DNA from: JBBROS01 sp038229135
GTDB lineage: Bacteria; Pseudomonadota; Alphaproteobacteria; Acetobacterales; Acetobacteraceae
NCBI GenBank assembly: GCA_038229135.1
Contig: JBBROS010000019.1
Location: 1 to 64,000, forward strand
Reading direction: 5' to 3'
Length of the DNA stretch: 64,000 nucleotides
The notes under the pieces are model-generated. The model saw only the letters and a list, made by a program, of their open reading frames with translations. It did not search any database and was not told where the DNA came from. This document shows, piece by piece, positions 1 through 9,443 of the stretch (the stretch's first letter is position 1; each line of letters opens with the position of its first letter). The position numbers and the translations under genes are program-made.

Positions 1-240
1 AACCTCGGCCTCGACCCGGACACGGCGCGCCTCTACCACGACGAGACGCTGCCGAAGGATGCGCACAAGGTGGCGCATTTCTGCTCCATGTGTGGCCCCA
101 AGTTCTGCTCGATGAAGATCAGCCAGGACATCAGGGCAGACGCGGAGCGCCTGGCCGGCATGGAGGCCAAGAGCGCCGAGTTCGCGGAGAAGGGGGGCGC
201 ACTCTACGTGCCCGCCGACGCCTTACCCTCGGCCGAGTGA
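1..240 (+). CDS. thiC: Phosphomethylpyrimidine synthase ThiC, C-terminal part
   Basis: This is the last 79 residues of ThiC, cut by the window edge. ThiC is a radical-SAM enzyme that turns aminoimidazole ribotide into the hydroxymethylpyrimidine phosphate of thiamine. The diagnostic feature is the CSMCGPKFC motif at about residues 28-36 of the fragment, the C-x2-C-x4-C ligand set for its [4Fe-4S] cluster. It is followed by the usual charged tail. The stop codon overlaps the GTG start of the next gene by 3 bases, so the two are probably co-transcribed. Identification is firm; the start lies outside the window. Confidence 0.95.
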   Translation, partial: NLGLDPDTARLYHDETLPKDAHKVAHFCSMCGPKFCSMKISQDIRADAERLAGMEAKSAEFAEKGGALYVPADALPSAE

Positions 241-1091
241 CCGACCCCCGGGCCGCGCTGGACGCCATCGGGCAGCTCGCCGATGTCGAGATCGACATCG
301 CGGGCGCCGCCCTCCAGCTCGCCCGGATCGATGCGCCGGAGGAGGACTGGCAGGCTGCCCAGGCGCATCTGAGCGAGATCGCGCGGGATGCGGCGGCACT
401 TGCGGCCGAGCTCGGCAGCCAGGACGTTGCCTCACGCGCCGGCGCGCTCGCAGGCCTCATCGGGGGCCGCCACCGCTACTCGGGCGACACGGACAGCTAC
501 GACGACGTGCAGAACGCAAACCTGCTGCACGTGATCCGACGCCGCCGCGGGCTGCCGGTGGCTCTTGGCATCATCTGGCTGCACTGCTCCCGCACGCTCG
601 GCTGGACCGCGCACGGTCTCGACTTCCCCGGCCATTTCCTCATCGCCCTCGAGGGCCGCCCCATCCGGGGGCGCGTCCAGCCGGCGCCGCAACAGGCCGT
701 GCTGGATGTCTTCGCGGGCGGCGTCCCGCTCGACGCTGCCGCGCTCGAGGGCCTGCTCCGCCGGGTGCAGGGGCCCAGCGCCGAGCTCAAGCCCGGCGTC
801 CTCGCGCCGATGTCCGCACGCCGCGTGCTGCTCCGGCTGCAGGAAAACATCCGCACCCGCCGCCTCATGGCCGAGGATTTCGAAGGCGGCCTGGCCTGCA
901 CGCTCGACATGCTCCGCCTCGCCCCCGACACCGCCCCGCTCTGGCGCGACGCCGCCGTGCTCCACGAGCGCGCCGGCCAGGTCGCGGCGGCCATCCGCAG
1001 CTGGACCCGGCTGCTGGAGCTGAACCCGGAAGGCGAAACCGCCCGCCGCGCCAAGGCCGCCGTCAATGAACTGCGAGCCCGGCTGAACTGA
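237..1091 (+). CDS. SirB1-family protein (transglutaminase-like plus TPR)
   Basis: A protein of 284 residues. The GTG start at 237 sits in a GTGA overlap with the thiC stop; the frame stays open further upstream but there it lies inside thiC. The core resembles the SirB1/transglutaminase-like domain, with a conserved stretch around LLHVIRRRRGLPVALGIIWL (about residues 96-115) and a following GLDFPGHFL segment. The last 60-70 residues look like tetratricopeptide helices (repeated Ala/Leu/Arg helices, ELNPEG). The family is widespread in proteobacteria but has no settled biochemical role. Nothing here shows a catalytic triad clearly. Confidence 0.85.
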   Translation: MTDPRAALDAIGQLADVEIDIAGAALQLARIDAPEEDWQAAQAHLSEIARDAAALAAELGSQDVASRAGALAGLIGGRHRYSGDTDSYDDVQNANLLHVIRRRRGLPVALGIIWLHCSRTLGWTAHGLDFPGHFLIALEGRPIRGRVQPAPQQAVLDVFAGGVPLDAAALEGLLRRVQGPSAELKPGVLAPMSARRVLLRLQENIRTRRLMAEDFEGGLACTLDMLRLAPDTAPLWRDAAVLHERAGQVAAAIRSWTRLLELNPEGETARRAKAAVNELRARLN

Positions 1092-1125
1092 CCTCCGGCC
1101 CCGAGATCGACCGACGATAGAGAAA

Positions 1126-1248
1126 CGTCATCGTGAGCAAAGCGTGGCGATCCAGGGCCGCACGGATCGGCAAGCGTGTCGATGCGAGCACCATCTCGAA
1201 AAACTTGGCCGAGCGGCCCCGGATCGCCGCGCTGCGCTCGCGATGACG
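1126..1248. repeat. Dispersed palindromic repeat, copy 1 (long variant)
   Basis: One of eight intergenic or gene-end copies in this window. The left arm reads CGTCATCGTGAGC with GTGGCGATCCAGGG; the right arm returns as its reverse complement and ends CGCGATGACG. This copy is about 30 bases longer in the middle than the others. It lies between the convergent SirB1-family gene and pntB. Confidence 0.8.
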
Positions 1249-1262
1249 CGGACGGCTCTCCC

Positions 1263-2672
1263 CTAGTGCCCCAGCGCCTTCACGATCTCGTCCGTCATCT
1301 TCTTGGCGTCCGCGAACAGCATCATCGTGTTCGGCCGGAAGAACAGCTCGTTCTCCACGCCCGCATACCCGCTGGCCATGCTGCGCTTGATGAACAGCAC
1401 CGTCCGCGCCTTCTCCACGTCCAGGATCGGCATGCCGTAGATGGCGCTCGTCTTGTCCGTCTTGGCCGCAGGGTTCGTCACGTCGTTGGCGCCAATCACA
1501 TAGACGACGTCCGCGGTGCTGAACTCGCTGTTGATCTCATCCAGCTCGAACACCTCGTCATACGGCACGTTCGCCTCGGCCAGCAGCACGTTCATGTGCC
1601 CCGGCATCCGTCCGGCCACGGGATGGATGGCGTACTTCACCTCCACTCCCTCCTTCTTCAGCGTGTCCGCCATCTCGCGGAGCGAGTGCTGCGCCTGTGC
1701 CACGGCCATGCCGTAACCGGGCACGATGATAACCTTGGACGCATTCTTCATGATGAACGCCGCATCGTCGGCGTTGCCGGACCGCACGCTCCGCTGCTCG
1801 CCGCCCGCCACCGCCGTGGCCGCAGCCCCGCCGCTATCCGTGCCCCAGCCACCCAGCAGCACGCTGATGATGCTGCGGTTCATGCCCTTGCACATGATGT
1901 AGCTCAGGATCGCACCCGACGCGCCGACCAGCGCCCCGGTGATGATCAGCGCCAGATTCCCGATCGTGAACCCGATGCCCGCCGCGGCCCACCCCGAGTA
2001 GGAGTTCAGCATCGACACGACCACGGGCATGTCCGCGCCGCCGATCGGCAGGATGAGCAGGAAGCCAAGGCCCAGTGCCAGCAGCGCGATCAGCCAGAAC
2101 AGCGCCTGGCTGCCCGACGCACAGAACAGCACGACCAGGAGCAGCAGCAACACCCCGAGCGCCGCGTTCAACTGGTGCTGCCGCGCGAAGATCAGCGGCG
2201 CACCCTTCATGATGCCCTGCAGCTTCGCGAACGCGATCAGCGAGCCTGAGAAGGTGATGGCGCCGATCGCGAGCCCCAGCGACATCTCGACAAGGCTCTG
2301 CGTGTGGATGTGCCCCGGTGTCCCGATGCCGAAGGCGGCCGGGGCGTTCAGCGCCGCCGCGGCCACGAACACGGCCGCAAGACCCACCAGCGAGTGGAAG
2401 GCCGCCACCAGCTGCGGCAGCGCCGTCATCTGGATGCGCCGAGCCACGAAGATGCCGGCGCCGCCGCCCAGCACGATCGCCAGCAGGATCAGGATGAACC
2501 CGGTGCCGCTCATGCCCCGCTGCAGCAGGGTGGCCACCACGGCGATGCCCATGCCGAGCATGCCATACAAGTTGCCCTGCCGCGCCGTGACCGGGCTCGA
2601 GAGCCCCCGTAGTGCTAGGATGAACAGGACGGCCGAGACGAGGTAGGCCAGCGACGTCAGGGAAGCACTCAC
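1263..2672 (-). CDS. pntB: NAD(P) transhydrogenase subunit beta
   Basis: A protein of 469 residues carrying the membrane domain II helices and the soluble NADP(H)-binding domain III of proton-translocating transhydrogenase. This enzyme couples hydride transfer between NADH and NADP+ to proton entry across the inner membrane. Domain III is recognised by GYGMAVAQAQ, HPVAGRMPGHMNVLLAEA, the GANDVTNPAA motif and the end of the protein with KRSMASGYAGVENELF. The start is GTG at 2672, giving a GTGA overlap with the stop of pntAB; a longer upstream frame only reads through pntAB. It is the third gene of a pntAA-pntAB-pntB operon. Confidence 0.96.
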   Translation of the reverse strand: MSASLTSLAYLVSAVLFILALRGLSSPVTARQGNLYGMLGMGIAVVATLLQRGMSGTGFILILLAIVLGGGAGIFVARRIQMTALPQLVAAFHSLVGLAAVFVAAAALNAPAAFGIGTPGHIHTQSLVEMSLGLAIGAITFSGSLIAFAKLQGIMKGAPLIFARQHQLNAALGVLLLLLVVLFCASGSQALFWLIALLALGLGFLLILPIGGADMPVVVSMLNSYSGWAAAGIGFTIGNLALIITGALVGASGAILSYIMCKGMNRSIISVLLGGWGTDSGGAAATAVAGGEQRSVRSGNADDAAFIMKNASKVIIVPGYGMAVAQAQHSLREMADTLKKEGVEVKYAIHPVAGRMPGHMNVLLAEANVPYDEVFELDEINSEFSTADVVYVIGANDVTNPAAKTDKTSAIYGMPILDVEKARTVLFIKRSMASGYAGVENELFFRPNTMMLFADAKKMTDEIVKALGH

Positions 2673-3076
2673 TTCTTGATCGCCTTCTTGTTGGCCTGGA
2701 ACATCGCGAGCATTCGCTGCGTGACGGTAAATCCGCCGAAGATGTTCACGCTCGCGAGCAGCACGGCGAGGAACCCGAACAGCCGCGCCCATCCGTTGTC
2801 GCTCAGGCCCGCAGCGAGCATGGCGCCCACGACGATCACCGACGAGATGGCGTTGGTGACACCCATGAGCGGCGAGTGCAGCGCTGGTGTCACGTTCCAC
2901 ACCACGTAGTATCCGACGAAGCAGGCCATGAGGAAGATGGCGAGGAAGAAAATGAACGGCTGCACGGCGGCCGCCACGGGCTCCACCACCGCCATCGTGT
3001 TCCGCAACTGGTCGGACAGCGCGGCCGCGCGCTCGGCGATGCGGAGCGCCTCGTCCGCGTAAAAATTCAGGTTCAT
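2669..3076 (-). CDS. pntAB: NAD(P) transhydrogenase subunit alpha part 2
   Basis: A protein of 135 residues forming the membrane segment of the alpha chain. Three to four hydrophobic helices are visible (around FIFFLAIFLMACFVGYYVVW, ISSVIVVGAMLAAGL and LFGFLAVLLASVNIFGGF), ending with the typical QRMLAMFQANKKAIKK tail. In E. coli this part is fused to the soluble alpha domain. A separate gene is the arrangement known from Rhodospirillum rubrum and other alphaproteobacteria. It lies 13 bases after pntAA and overlaps pntB by 4 bases. Confidence 0.95.
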   Translation of the reverse strand: MNLNFYADEALRIAERAAALSDQLRNTMAVVEPVAAAVQPFIFFLAIFLMACFVGYYVVWNVTPALHSPLMGVTNAISSVIVVGAMLAAGLSDNGWARLFGFLAVLLASVNIFGGFTVTQRMLAMFQANKKAIKK

Positions 3077-3089
3077 CGTCGTTTCCCCT

Positions 3090-4223
3090 TCAGGCGGCTT
3101 GCGCCGGCTGGAACAGCGCGTGCACCACCTGGCCGCCGCGCGTGAGCATGGTTCCGCGGACGATCTCGTCCGTCTCGGGCAGCTTGGGCGCTTTCGCGTC
3201 CTTGTCCCAGAACGTGGTCAGGAACGTCAGCAGGTTGCGCGCATAGAGATTGCTGGCCGCCACCGGGATGCGCCCTGGCCAGTTGCGGTAGCCCAGGACC
3301 TTCACGCCGTTGGCTGTCGTCGTCAGCTCACCCGGCACGGTCGCGGCACAATTGCCGCCGCCATCGGCCGCGATGTCCACCACGACGCTGCCGGGCTTCA
3401 TGCTGTCGACCATCGCCTGCGTCACGATCACCGGGGCGCGGCGCCCCTGGAGCAGTGCCGTGCAGATGACGAGGTCGTTCTTGGCCACCGTCGTCGCCAT
3501 CAGCTCGGCCTGCTTCTGGCGGAACGCGTCGGTCATTTCCTTGGCGTAGGCCCCCGTCTGCGCGGCGCTCTCGGCATCGTCGACGCCCACATAGGTGGCA
3601 CCGAGCGATCGGATCTCCTCCTTCGCCGCCGGGCGCACGTCCGTCGCCGACACGATGGCGCCCAGCCGCCGTGCGGTCGCGATGGCCTGGAGCCCGGCCA
3701 CGCCCGCCCCGATCACGAACACCCGCGCTGGCGGCACGGTGCCTGCCGCCGTCATCATCATGGGGAACCCACGATCGAACGCACCCGCGCCCTCGATCAC
3801 GGCACGGTACCCGGCCAGGTTCGCCTGGCTGCTCAGCACGTCCATGCTCTGCGCCCGCGTGATGCGCGGCAGCAGCTCCATGGCACCCGCATCGATCCCG
3901 GCGGCCGCGAGGCTCGAGGCCATCGCCGCGTCCGCCCCTGCCGTGCACAGCAGCAGCGCGCCGCGCGGGATGTGCGCCCGCACGTCGTCGTCTGGCATCT
4001 GAACGGCAAACACCACGCCGGCCCCCGCGAGCGCCGCGCCGGCGTCTGCCGCCAGCTCGGCCCCGGCCGCCTGATACTCCGCGTCACCGATGGCGCTATG
4101 CGCCCCGGCCCCGGCCTCGACCGCAACCTGCAGCCCCAGCGCCGTCAACTTCTTCACCGTCTCAGGCGTCGCCGCGACCCGCGTCTCGGCCGCGGCCCGC
4201 TCCTTCAGCACCGCTAGGCGCAT
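3090..4223 (-). CDS. pntAA: NAD(P) transhydrogenase subunit alpha part 1 (soluble NAD-binding domain I)
   Basis: A protein of 377 residues, the peripheral domain I that binds NAD(H). It has the N-terminal alanine dehydrogenase/PNT fold (RLAVLKERAAAETRVAATPE) and the Rossmann motif FVIGAGVAGLQAIATARRLG, then the conserved YRNWPGRIPVAASNLYARN region. The start chosen is ATG 4223, preceded on its strand by AAGGAAGGAACG, a good ribosome-binding site; the open frame upstream has no such signal. First gene of the transhydrogenase operon, whose likely role is NADPH supply at the expense of the proton gradient. Confidence 0.95.
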   Translation of the reverse strand: MRLAVLKERAAAETRVAATPETVKKLTALGLQVAVEAGAGAHSAIGDAEYQAAGAELAADAGAALAGAGVVFAVQMPDDDVRAHIPRGALLLCTAGADAAMASSLAAAGIDAGAMELLPRITRAQSMDVLSSQANLAGYRAVIEGAGAFDRGFPMMMTAAGTVPPARVFVIGAGVAGLQAIATARRLGAIVSATDVRPAAKEEIRSLGATYVGVDDAESAAQTGAYAKEMTDAFRQKQAELMATTVAKNDLVICTALLQGRRAPVIVTQAMVDSMKPGSVVVDIAADGGGNCAATVPGELTTTANGVKVLGYRNWPGRIPVAASNLYARNLLTFLTTFWDKDAKAPKLPETDEIVRGTMLTRGGQVVHALFQPAQAA

Positions 4224-4350
4224 GCATCGTTCCTTCCTTAGGCGACCGTAAGATGGCCCGCACTGATGCGGCGGCGCAAGTGGGCGCCGGATCGTTCTGG
4301 CCTCACCCCTCGGACCGGGCGACAACGCTCGAAAGTCGCCGCGAGCGCGC

Positions 4351-4440
4351 CGTCATCGCGAGCCGCAGGCGTGGCGATCCAGGAGCCTACGGGCCTGCTC
4401 CAAATGTCCCCTGGATCGCCACGCTTTGCTCGCGATGACG
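4351..4440. repeat. Dispersed palindromic repeat, copy 2
   Basis: Ninety bases. Left arm CGTCATCGCGAGC then GTGGCGATCCAGG; right arm CCTGGATCGCCACGC to CTCGCGATGACG. The arms are near-perfect reverse complements around a variable centre. It lies between the start of pntAA and the end of the UbiB-like gene, where it could also act as a bidirectional structural element in RNA. Confidence 0.85.
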
Positions 4441-4463
4441 TTGAATGTCGAACCCGGCCGTCC

Positions 4464-5819
4464 TCAAGCCGGTGCCGGCACCCCCGCCTCGGCCAGCACC
4501 GCCGACTGCCGCGCCTGCACCTTCGCCACATCGAACCCTTCGATGAGTTCGTGGAACATCCGATACCAGTTCAGCTCGGCCTTCAGCCGCAGGAACACGC
4601 TGCCCAGCCCGAGCGCCGACCGGTCCATCAGCACGAACTCCCGCGGCGGCCGCACGCCGCCCGTCTGCCGCAGCCCGGCGTGCACCTTCTCGGCCACCGT
4701 CCGACCATACTGCGCGTGGCTCACCGCGTCCTGCTGGATCGGCCGCACCCGGTCGTCCAGCAGCGGCTCATACACGAACGCGGCCCACTGGTTCAGCACC
4801 GCCATCTGCTCGTTGGTCAGGTCCTTGAAGCCCCAACCCTCGTAGGCGTGCCGGGCCTTCGCATCGTCCCCGTCGCGGATGGCCTGATACAGATCGATCA
4901 CGCCCTGCACGAAGGTGGGCGGGAACACGCGGATGGCCCCGAAGTCCAGCAGGTTGATGCCGTTGTCGGCCCGCACCTGGTAGTTCCCGAGATGCGGGTC
5001 CCCATGGATCACGCCATACTGGTAGAACGGCACGTACCACGCGTGGAACATGGCGCGCGCGATGTCGTTCCGCACCTCCAGCGGCGGGTCCTCGTCGATC
5101 CGCTTCTGCATCGGCACGCCGTCCAGCCAGCTCATCGTCAACAGGCGCTTGGTCGTCAACTCCGGCACCGAGTGCGGCACCTGCACCTCGGGCGTGTTGG
5201 CGAGCATGATCTCGTACATGCGCATCTGTGCCGCCTCGCGCTCGTAGTCGAGCTCTTCGCGCAGACGTTCGGCGATCTCGGTGTAGATGTCGTCGCCCTG
5301 GATCACGCTGTCGATGCGCTTGTACACCTGCATCGCCAGCCGCAACTGCCGCAGGTCCGCATCCACCACGCTCGGCATGTCCGGATACTGCAGCTTGCAC
5401 GCCACCAACTTGCCATCGTGCATCGTCGCCCGGTGCACCTGGCCCAGGCTCGCCGCCGCCACCGCGTCCTGGCTGAAGTTCGAGAACCGGCCTTGCCAGT
5501 CCGCCCCCAGTTCGCCGGCCATCCGCCGGCGCACGAAGTTCCACCCCATCGAGGGCGCGTTCGCCTGCAGTTGCGCCAGCTCCTCGGCATATTCGGGCGG
5601 CAGCACGTCCGGGATGGTGCTCAGGATCTGCGCCACCTTCATCAGCGGACCCTTCAGCCCGCCGAGCACCGCCTTCAGGTCCTCCGCATGCGCCGCGCGG
5701 TCGGTTTTGAACCCGAACAGCTTGTCGCCCGCCACCCGCGCCGCAATCCCGCCCACGGCACCCGAGGTGCGCGCGAATCGCCGCAGTTCGCCGAACAGGT
5801 TCGGCCCACCGTCCGCCAT
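4464..5819 (-). CDS. ABC1/AarF/UbiB-family atypical kinase
   Basis: A protein of 451 residues of the ABC1 (ADCK/UbiB) kinase-like family, members of which support ubiquinone synthesis. Visible marks are the LKGPLMKVAQILS segment (the KxGQ-type signature, about residues 55-67), the Ala-rich nucleotide loop AAASLGQVHRA, the invariant lysine region ACKLQYP, the catalytic-loop HGDPHLGNY and the metal-binding LLDFGA. There are no obvious membrane helices near the C terminus. It begins 4 bases after the pepF stop, so the two form an operon. Whether it acts in quinone synthesis cannot be told from the sequence. Confidence 0.9.
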   Translation of the reverse strand: MADGGPNLFGELRRFARTSGAVGGIAARVAGDKLFGFKTDRAAHAEDLKAVLGGLKGPLMKVAQILSTIPDVLPPEYAEELAQLQANAPSMGWNFVRRRMAGELGADWQGRFSNFSQDAVAAASLGQVHRATMHDGKLVACKLQYPDMPSVVDADLRQLRLAMQVYKRIDSVIQGDDIYTEIAERLREELDYEREAAQMRMYEIMLANTPEVQVPHSVPELTTKRLLTMSWLDGVPMQKRIDEDPPLEVRNDIARAMFHAWYVPFYQYGVIHGDPHLGNYQVRADNGINLLDFGAIRVFPPTFVQGVIDLYQAIRDGDDAKARHAYEGWGFKDLTNEQMAVLNQWAAFVYEPLLDDRVRPIQQDAVSHAQYGRTVAEKVHAGLRQTGGVRPPREFVLMDRSALGLGSVFLRLKAELNWYRMFHELIEGFDVAKVQARQSAVLAEAGVPAPA

Positions 5820-5823
5820 GCCT

Positions 5824-7647
5824 TTAAGCCTCCAACTCGTCGATGAAGCCCGCGATCACATCGAGCCCTCGGGTCCAGAACGCCGGGTCGGACGCATCGA
5901 GCCCGAACGGCGCCAGCAATTCCTTGTGCCGCTTCGTGCCGCCGGCGCGCAGCAGATCCATGTACTTCGCCTCGAAACCGGGGTGCCCCTCCTGAAACAC
6001 CGAGTACAGCGCGTTCACCAGGCAGTCCCCAAAGGCATACGCATAGACGTAGAAGGGCGAGTGGATGAAGTGCGGCACGTAGGACCAATACACCCGATAG
6101 TCCGGCGTGAAGTTGAATGCCGGCCCCAGGCTCTCCCGCTGCACCTCGAGCCAGATCTCCCCGATCCGCTCCGGCAACAGCTCGCCCCGCCGCCGCTCGT
6201 CGTGCAGCCGCGTCTCGAACTGGTAGAACGCGACCTGACGCACCACCGTGTTCAGCATGTCCTCCACCTTGGAGGCGAGCATGATCCGCCGCCGGGCCGG
6301 GTCGGTCTCGGCGTCGAGCAGCGCGCGGAAGGTCATCATCTCCCCGAACACGCTGGCCGTCTCGGCGAGGGTCAGCGGGGTGCCACTGAGCAAGTAGCCC
6401 TGCTCGGCCGCCAGCACCTGGTGCACGCCGTGCCCCAGCTCGTGCGCCAGCGTCATCACGTCCCGCGTCTTGCCATGGTAGTTCACCAGCAGATACGGGT
6501 GGACCGAGGGCACCGTCGGGTGCGCGAACGCCCCGCCTGCCTTGCCCGGCCGCAGCGTCGCGTCGATCCAGGCATTGTCGAAGAAGCGGCGGCCGACCGA
6601 AGCCAGCTCCGGCGAGAACCCGGCATACGCGCCCAGCACCCGGTCGCGCGCCTCGTCCCACGGGATGCTCTGGTCCTGGTCGTCCGGCAACGGCGCGTTG
6701 CGGTCCCAATGCTCGAGCGTCTCGAGGCCCAGCCACTTCGCCTTCAGCGCATAGTACCGGTGCGACAACCGCGCATAGTTCGCCGTCACGGCCGTGGACA
6801 GCGCATCCACAACCTCGTCCTCGACCATGTTGGAGCGGTTCCGGTAGCTCGTCGGCCGAGGATAGTGCCGCCAGGTGTCGATGATCTCCTTGTCCTTGGC
6901 GAGCGTGTTCGTGATCAGCCCGAACAGCCGCACATTCCCCTCGAACACCGCCCCGATACCCGCCGCCGCATCGGCCCGCACGCCCCGGTCCCGGTCCGAC
7001 AGCTTGTTCAGCGCCGCACTCACCGTCAGCCGCTCGCCCCGCACCGGCACGCGCAGCCCGGCAATCGTCTCGTCTAACAGGCGGCTCCAGGCACTGCGGC
7101 CCGTCACCTCCTTCTCGTGCAGCAGCTTCTCCAGATCGTCATTCAGCTGGTGCGGGCGGAACACGCGCAGGTCCCGCAACCAGGGGCGCCACCGGGCCAG
7201 CGCCGGGTCGGCCAGCCGCGCCTCGAGCGCCGCGTCGTCCATTCGGTTCAGCTCGAGCGTGAAGAACAGCAGGTGGCTGCTTATGGCCGTGACCCGCTCG
7301 CTCACCGATTGGTAGAACTGTCCCAGCGCCGCGTCCGTCCCGTCCATGCTGAACATGAGCTGCGCGTAGCTCATCAGCCTTCCCTGGATCTCCTCGATCC
7401 GCTGATATTCCACGATCGCAGCCCCCAGCGCCGCGCCGGACAGCCCCGCCAGCCGCCCGCCATGTGCCTCCTGGAAGACGCGCGCCGCCCGGTCCGCCTC
7501 GGCGAAGTCCGCCTCCAGCTCCGGCGAGTGCGGCCCCGGATAAAGGTCTGCCAGGTTCCACGCCGGCAGCCCGGCGTCGGCCGTGGGCACAGCGCCTGCC
7601 TGCCCGTCCGGGGCGTAGGACGCTGGAGTATCGTGCGCTTGACGCAT
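5824..7647 (-). CDS. pepF: Oligoendopeptidase F, M3 family metallopeptidase
   Basis: A protein of 607 residues. M3 peptidases are zinc enzymes that cut short peptides in the cytosol. The zinc site MTLAHELGHGVHQVL (HExxH) sits about two thirds along, followed by the glutamate region LAETASVFGEM, as expected for PepF. The N terminus (LPAWNLADLYPG) is typical of the family. I chose ATG 7647, which has AGGAC about 10 bases upstream; a GTG at 7683 would add 12 residues but has no ribosome-binding site. Upstream partner of the UbiB-like gene. Confidence 0.92.
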   Translation of the reverse strand: MRQAHDTPASYAPDGQAGAVPTADAGLPAWNLADLYPGPHSPELEADFAEADRAARVFQEAHGGRLAGLSGAALGAAIVEYQRIEEIQGRLMSYAQLMFSMDGTDAALGQFYQSVSERVTAISSHLLFFTLELNRMDDAALEARLADPALARWRPWLRDLRVFRPHQLNDDLEKLLHEKEVTGRSAWSRLLDETIAGLRVPVRGERLTVSAALNKLSDRDRGVRADAAAGIGAVFEGNVRLFGLITNTLAKDKEIIDTWRHYPRPTSYRNRSNMVEDEVVDALSTAVTANYARLSHRYYALKAKWLGLETLEHWDRNAPLPDDQDQSIPWDEARDRVLGAYAGFSPELASVGRRFFDNAWIDATLRPGKAGGAFAHPTVPSVHPYLLVNYHGKTRDVMTLAHELGHGVHQVLAAEQGYLLSGTPLTLAETASVFGEMMTFRALLDAETDPARRRIMLASKVEDMLNTVVRQVAFYQFETRLHDERRRGELLPERIGEIWLEVQRESLGPAFNFTPDYRVYWSYVPHFIHSPFYVYAYAFGDCLVNALYSVFQEGHPGFEAKYMDLLRAGGTKRHKELLAPFGLDASDPAFWTRGLDVIAGFIDELEA

Positions 7648-7739
7648 TGGGCGACTGTCCTGTCGTGCTGTAGGATGCTGCACGATAGAGGTGGGGCGAG
7701 CCGCATCAAGGGCAAGCGCCGGCCACGGAGGAGGACAGC

Positions 7740-9443
7740 CTGAGCAACGACGCGCCCGCCCCGCCTGCCTCGGCGGCCGAGTGGCCGAACCTGGCCGCCA
7801 TGATGTTTCGCCTCGCCAGGCAGCGCGGACCCAGGCCCATGCTGCGCCACTTCAAGGCCGATGCCTGGCAGTCCCTGAGCTGGGATGCCTTCGCGCACCA
7901 GGCCGCCGCCCTCGCCCGGGCGCTGCGGGCCAGCGGCGTGGCCCCCGGCGACCGCGTGCTGCTCGTCAGCGAAAGCCGCCCGGAAGTCCCCATCGCGGAA
8001 GTCGCCCTCATGGCCATCCGCGCCGTGCCGGTGCCCGCCTACACCACGAACACGCCCGAGGACCACGCGCACCTGCTCCTCGACAGCGGGGCCCGCGCCG
8101 CCATCGCCTCCACCGCAGCCCTGGCCGAACGCGTGCTGGCCGGCGCCAACCTGGTCGGCGGGCTGGACCTCCTGTTCACCATGGACGGCAGCCGCGGCCA
8201 GGCCCTCGCCCCGCTGCTCGCCTCGGACCTGCCGCCGGACGACGTCGCGGCCGAGGCCGAGGACATCCCGCCCGGCTCCCTCGCCTGCATCGTCTACACG
8301 AGCGGGACGGCCGGGCTGCCGCGTGGCGCCATGCTGCCGCATCGGGCCATCCTCTCCAACATCGCAGGCATCGTCACCCTCGCGCGCGCCCTGAAGCTGA
8401 ACGCCGCCGTCTACCTCTCCTATCTGCCGCTCAGCCACTCCTACGAGCACACGGTCGGCCTGTTCATCCTGCCGGCCCTCGGCGCCGAGATCGTCTTCGG
8501 TCGCGGGGTCGAGCATCTGGCCGCCGACCTCGTCGCCATCCGCCCCACCATCTTCACCGTCGTGCCGCGCGTGCTCGAGGTCATCCGCAGCCGCCTCGTG
8601 TCGCAGGTCGGCCGGGACAAGCCCTGGAAGCAGCGGTTGTTCGACCGCACACTCCAGGCGGGCCTCCGCCGCATCGCCGGCACGCGCACCCTGACGGATC
8701 GCGCGCTGGACCCGGCGCTGGACCTGCTCGTCCGCCGCAAGATACAGGCCCGGTTCGGCGGCCGCTCCGTCGCCATCGTGTCCGGCGGCGCCCGCCTGCC
8801 GCCCGAGCTCGCCCATTTCTTCGAGGCGCTCGGCCTGCCCATCATCCAGGGCTACGGCCAGACCGAGGCCGGCCCGGTCATCAGCGTCAACCTCCCCGGC
8901 CAGGCCCGCAACCACACGGTCGGCCCCCCGCTGCCAGGCGTGGACCTCCGCATCGCCCCGGACGGCGAGGTGCTCGTCCGCGGCGGCCTCGTCATGGACG
9001 GGTACTGGAACCAGCCCGAGGCCACCGCGGGCGTGCTGCACGATGGCTGGCTCCATACCGGCGACGTGGGGCGGCTCGACGCTGGCGCCCTCGTCATCAC
9101 GGACCGAAAGAAGGACATCATCGTCCTGGCCGGGGGCGAGAACGTCAGCCCGGCCCGCGTGGAGGGCGTGCTGATGCAGGAGCCCGAGATCGCACAGGCC
9201 GTCATCACGGGCGACGGGCAGAACGGGCTATCCGCCCTGCTGGTGCCGGACGAGGGGCAGGACGCGACCACCGTCGCCACCGCGGTGGCCCGCGTCAACA
9301 AGCGCCTTTCCGTCACCGAGCGCATCCGCCGCCACGCGCTGGTGCCGCCCTTCACCATCGAGAACGGACTGCTGACCGCAAGTCAGAAGATCCGCCGCGC
9401 CGCCGTGCTGCGGACCCACGCGCGAGCGCTGGAGCCGGCATGA
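7740..9443 (+). CDS. Long-chain acyl-CoA synthetase (AMP-forming), probable CTG start
   Basis: A protein of about 567 residues of the ANL adenylating superfamily, activating a fatty acid as its AMP ester before thioester formation with CoA. Motifs in order: P-loop IVYTSGTAGLPRGAM (A3), ARLPPELAHFF, QGYGQTEAGPV (A5), WLHTGDVGRLD (A7) and the TDRKKDIIVLAGGENVSP hinge (A8). No ATG, GTG or TTG exists in frame before ATG 7800, which has no ribosome-binding site. CTG 7740 follows GGAGGAGGACAGC, an excellent site, and the 20 added residues look like coding sequence. I therefore place the start at CTG 7740; 7800 is the fallback. Confidence 0.9.
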   Translation: MSNDAPAPPASAAEWPNLAAMMFRLARQRGPRPMLRHFKADAWQSLSWDAFAHQAAALARALRASGVAPGDRVLLVSESRPEVPIAEVALMAIRAVPVPAYTTNTPEDHAHLLLDSGARAAIASTAALAERVLAGANLVGGLDLLFTMDGSRGQALAPLLASDLPPDDVAAEAEDIPPGSLACIVYTSGTAGLPRGAMLPHRAILSNIAGIVTLARALKLNAAVYLSYLPLSHSYEHTVGLFILPALGAEIVFGRGVEHLAADLVAIRPTIFTVVPRVLEVIRSRLVSQVGRDKPWKQRLFDRTLQAGLRRIAGTRTLTDRALDPALDLLVRRKIQARFGGRSVAIVSGGARLPPELAHFFEALGLPIIQGYGQTEAGPVISVNLPGQARNHTVGPPLPGVDLRIAPDGEVLVRGGLVMDGYWNQPEATAGVLHDGWLHTGDVGRLDAGALVITDRKKDIIVLAGGENVSPARVEGVLMQEPEIAQAVITGDGQNGLSALLVPDEGQDATTVATAVARVNKRLSVTERIRRHALVPPFTIENGLLTASQKIRRAAVLRTHARALEPA

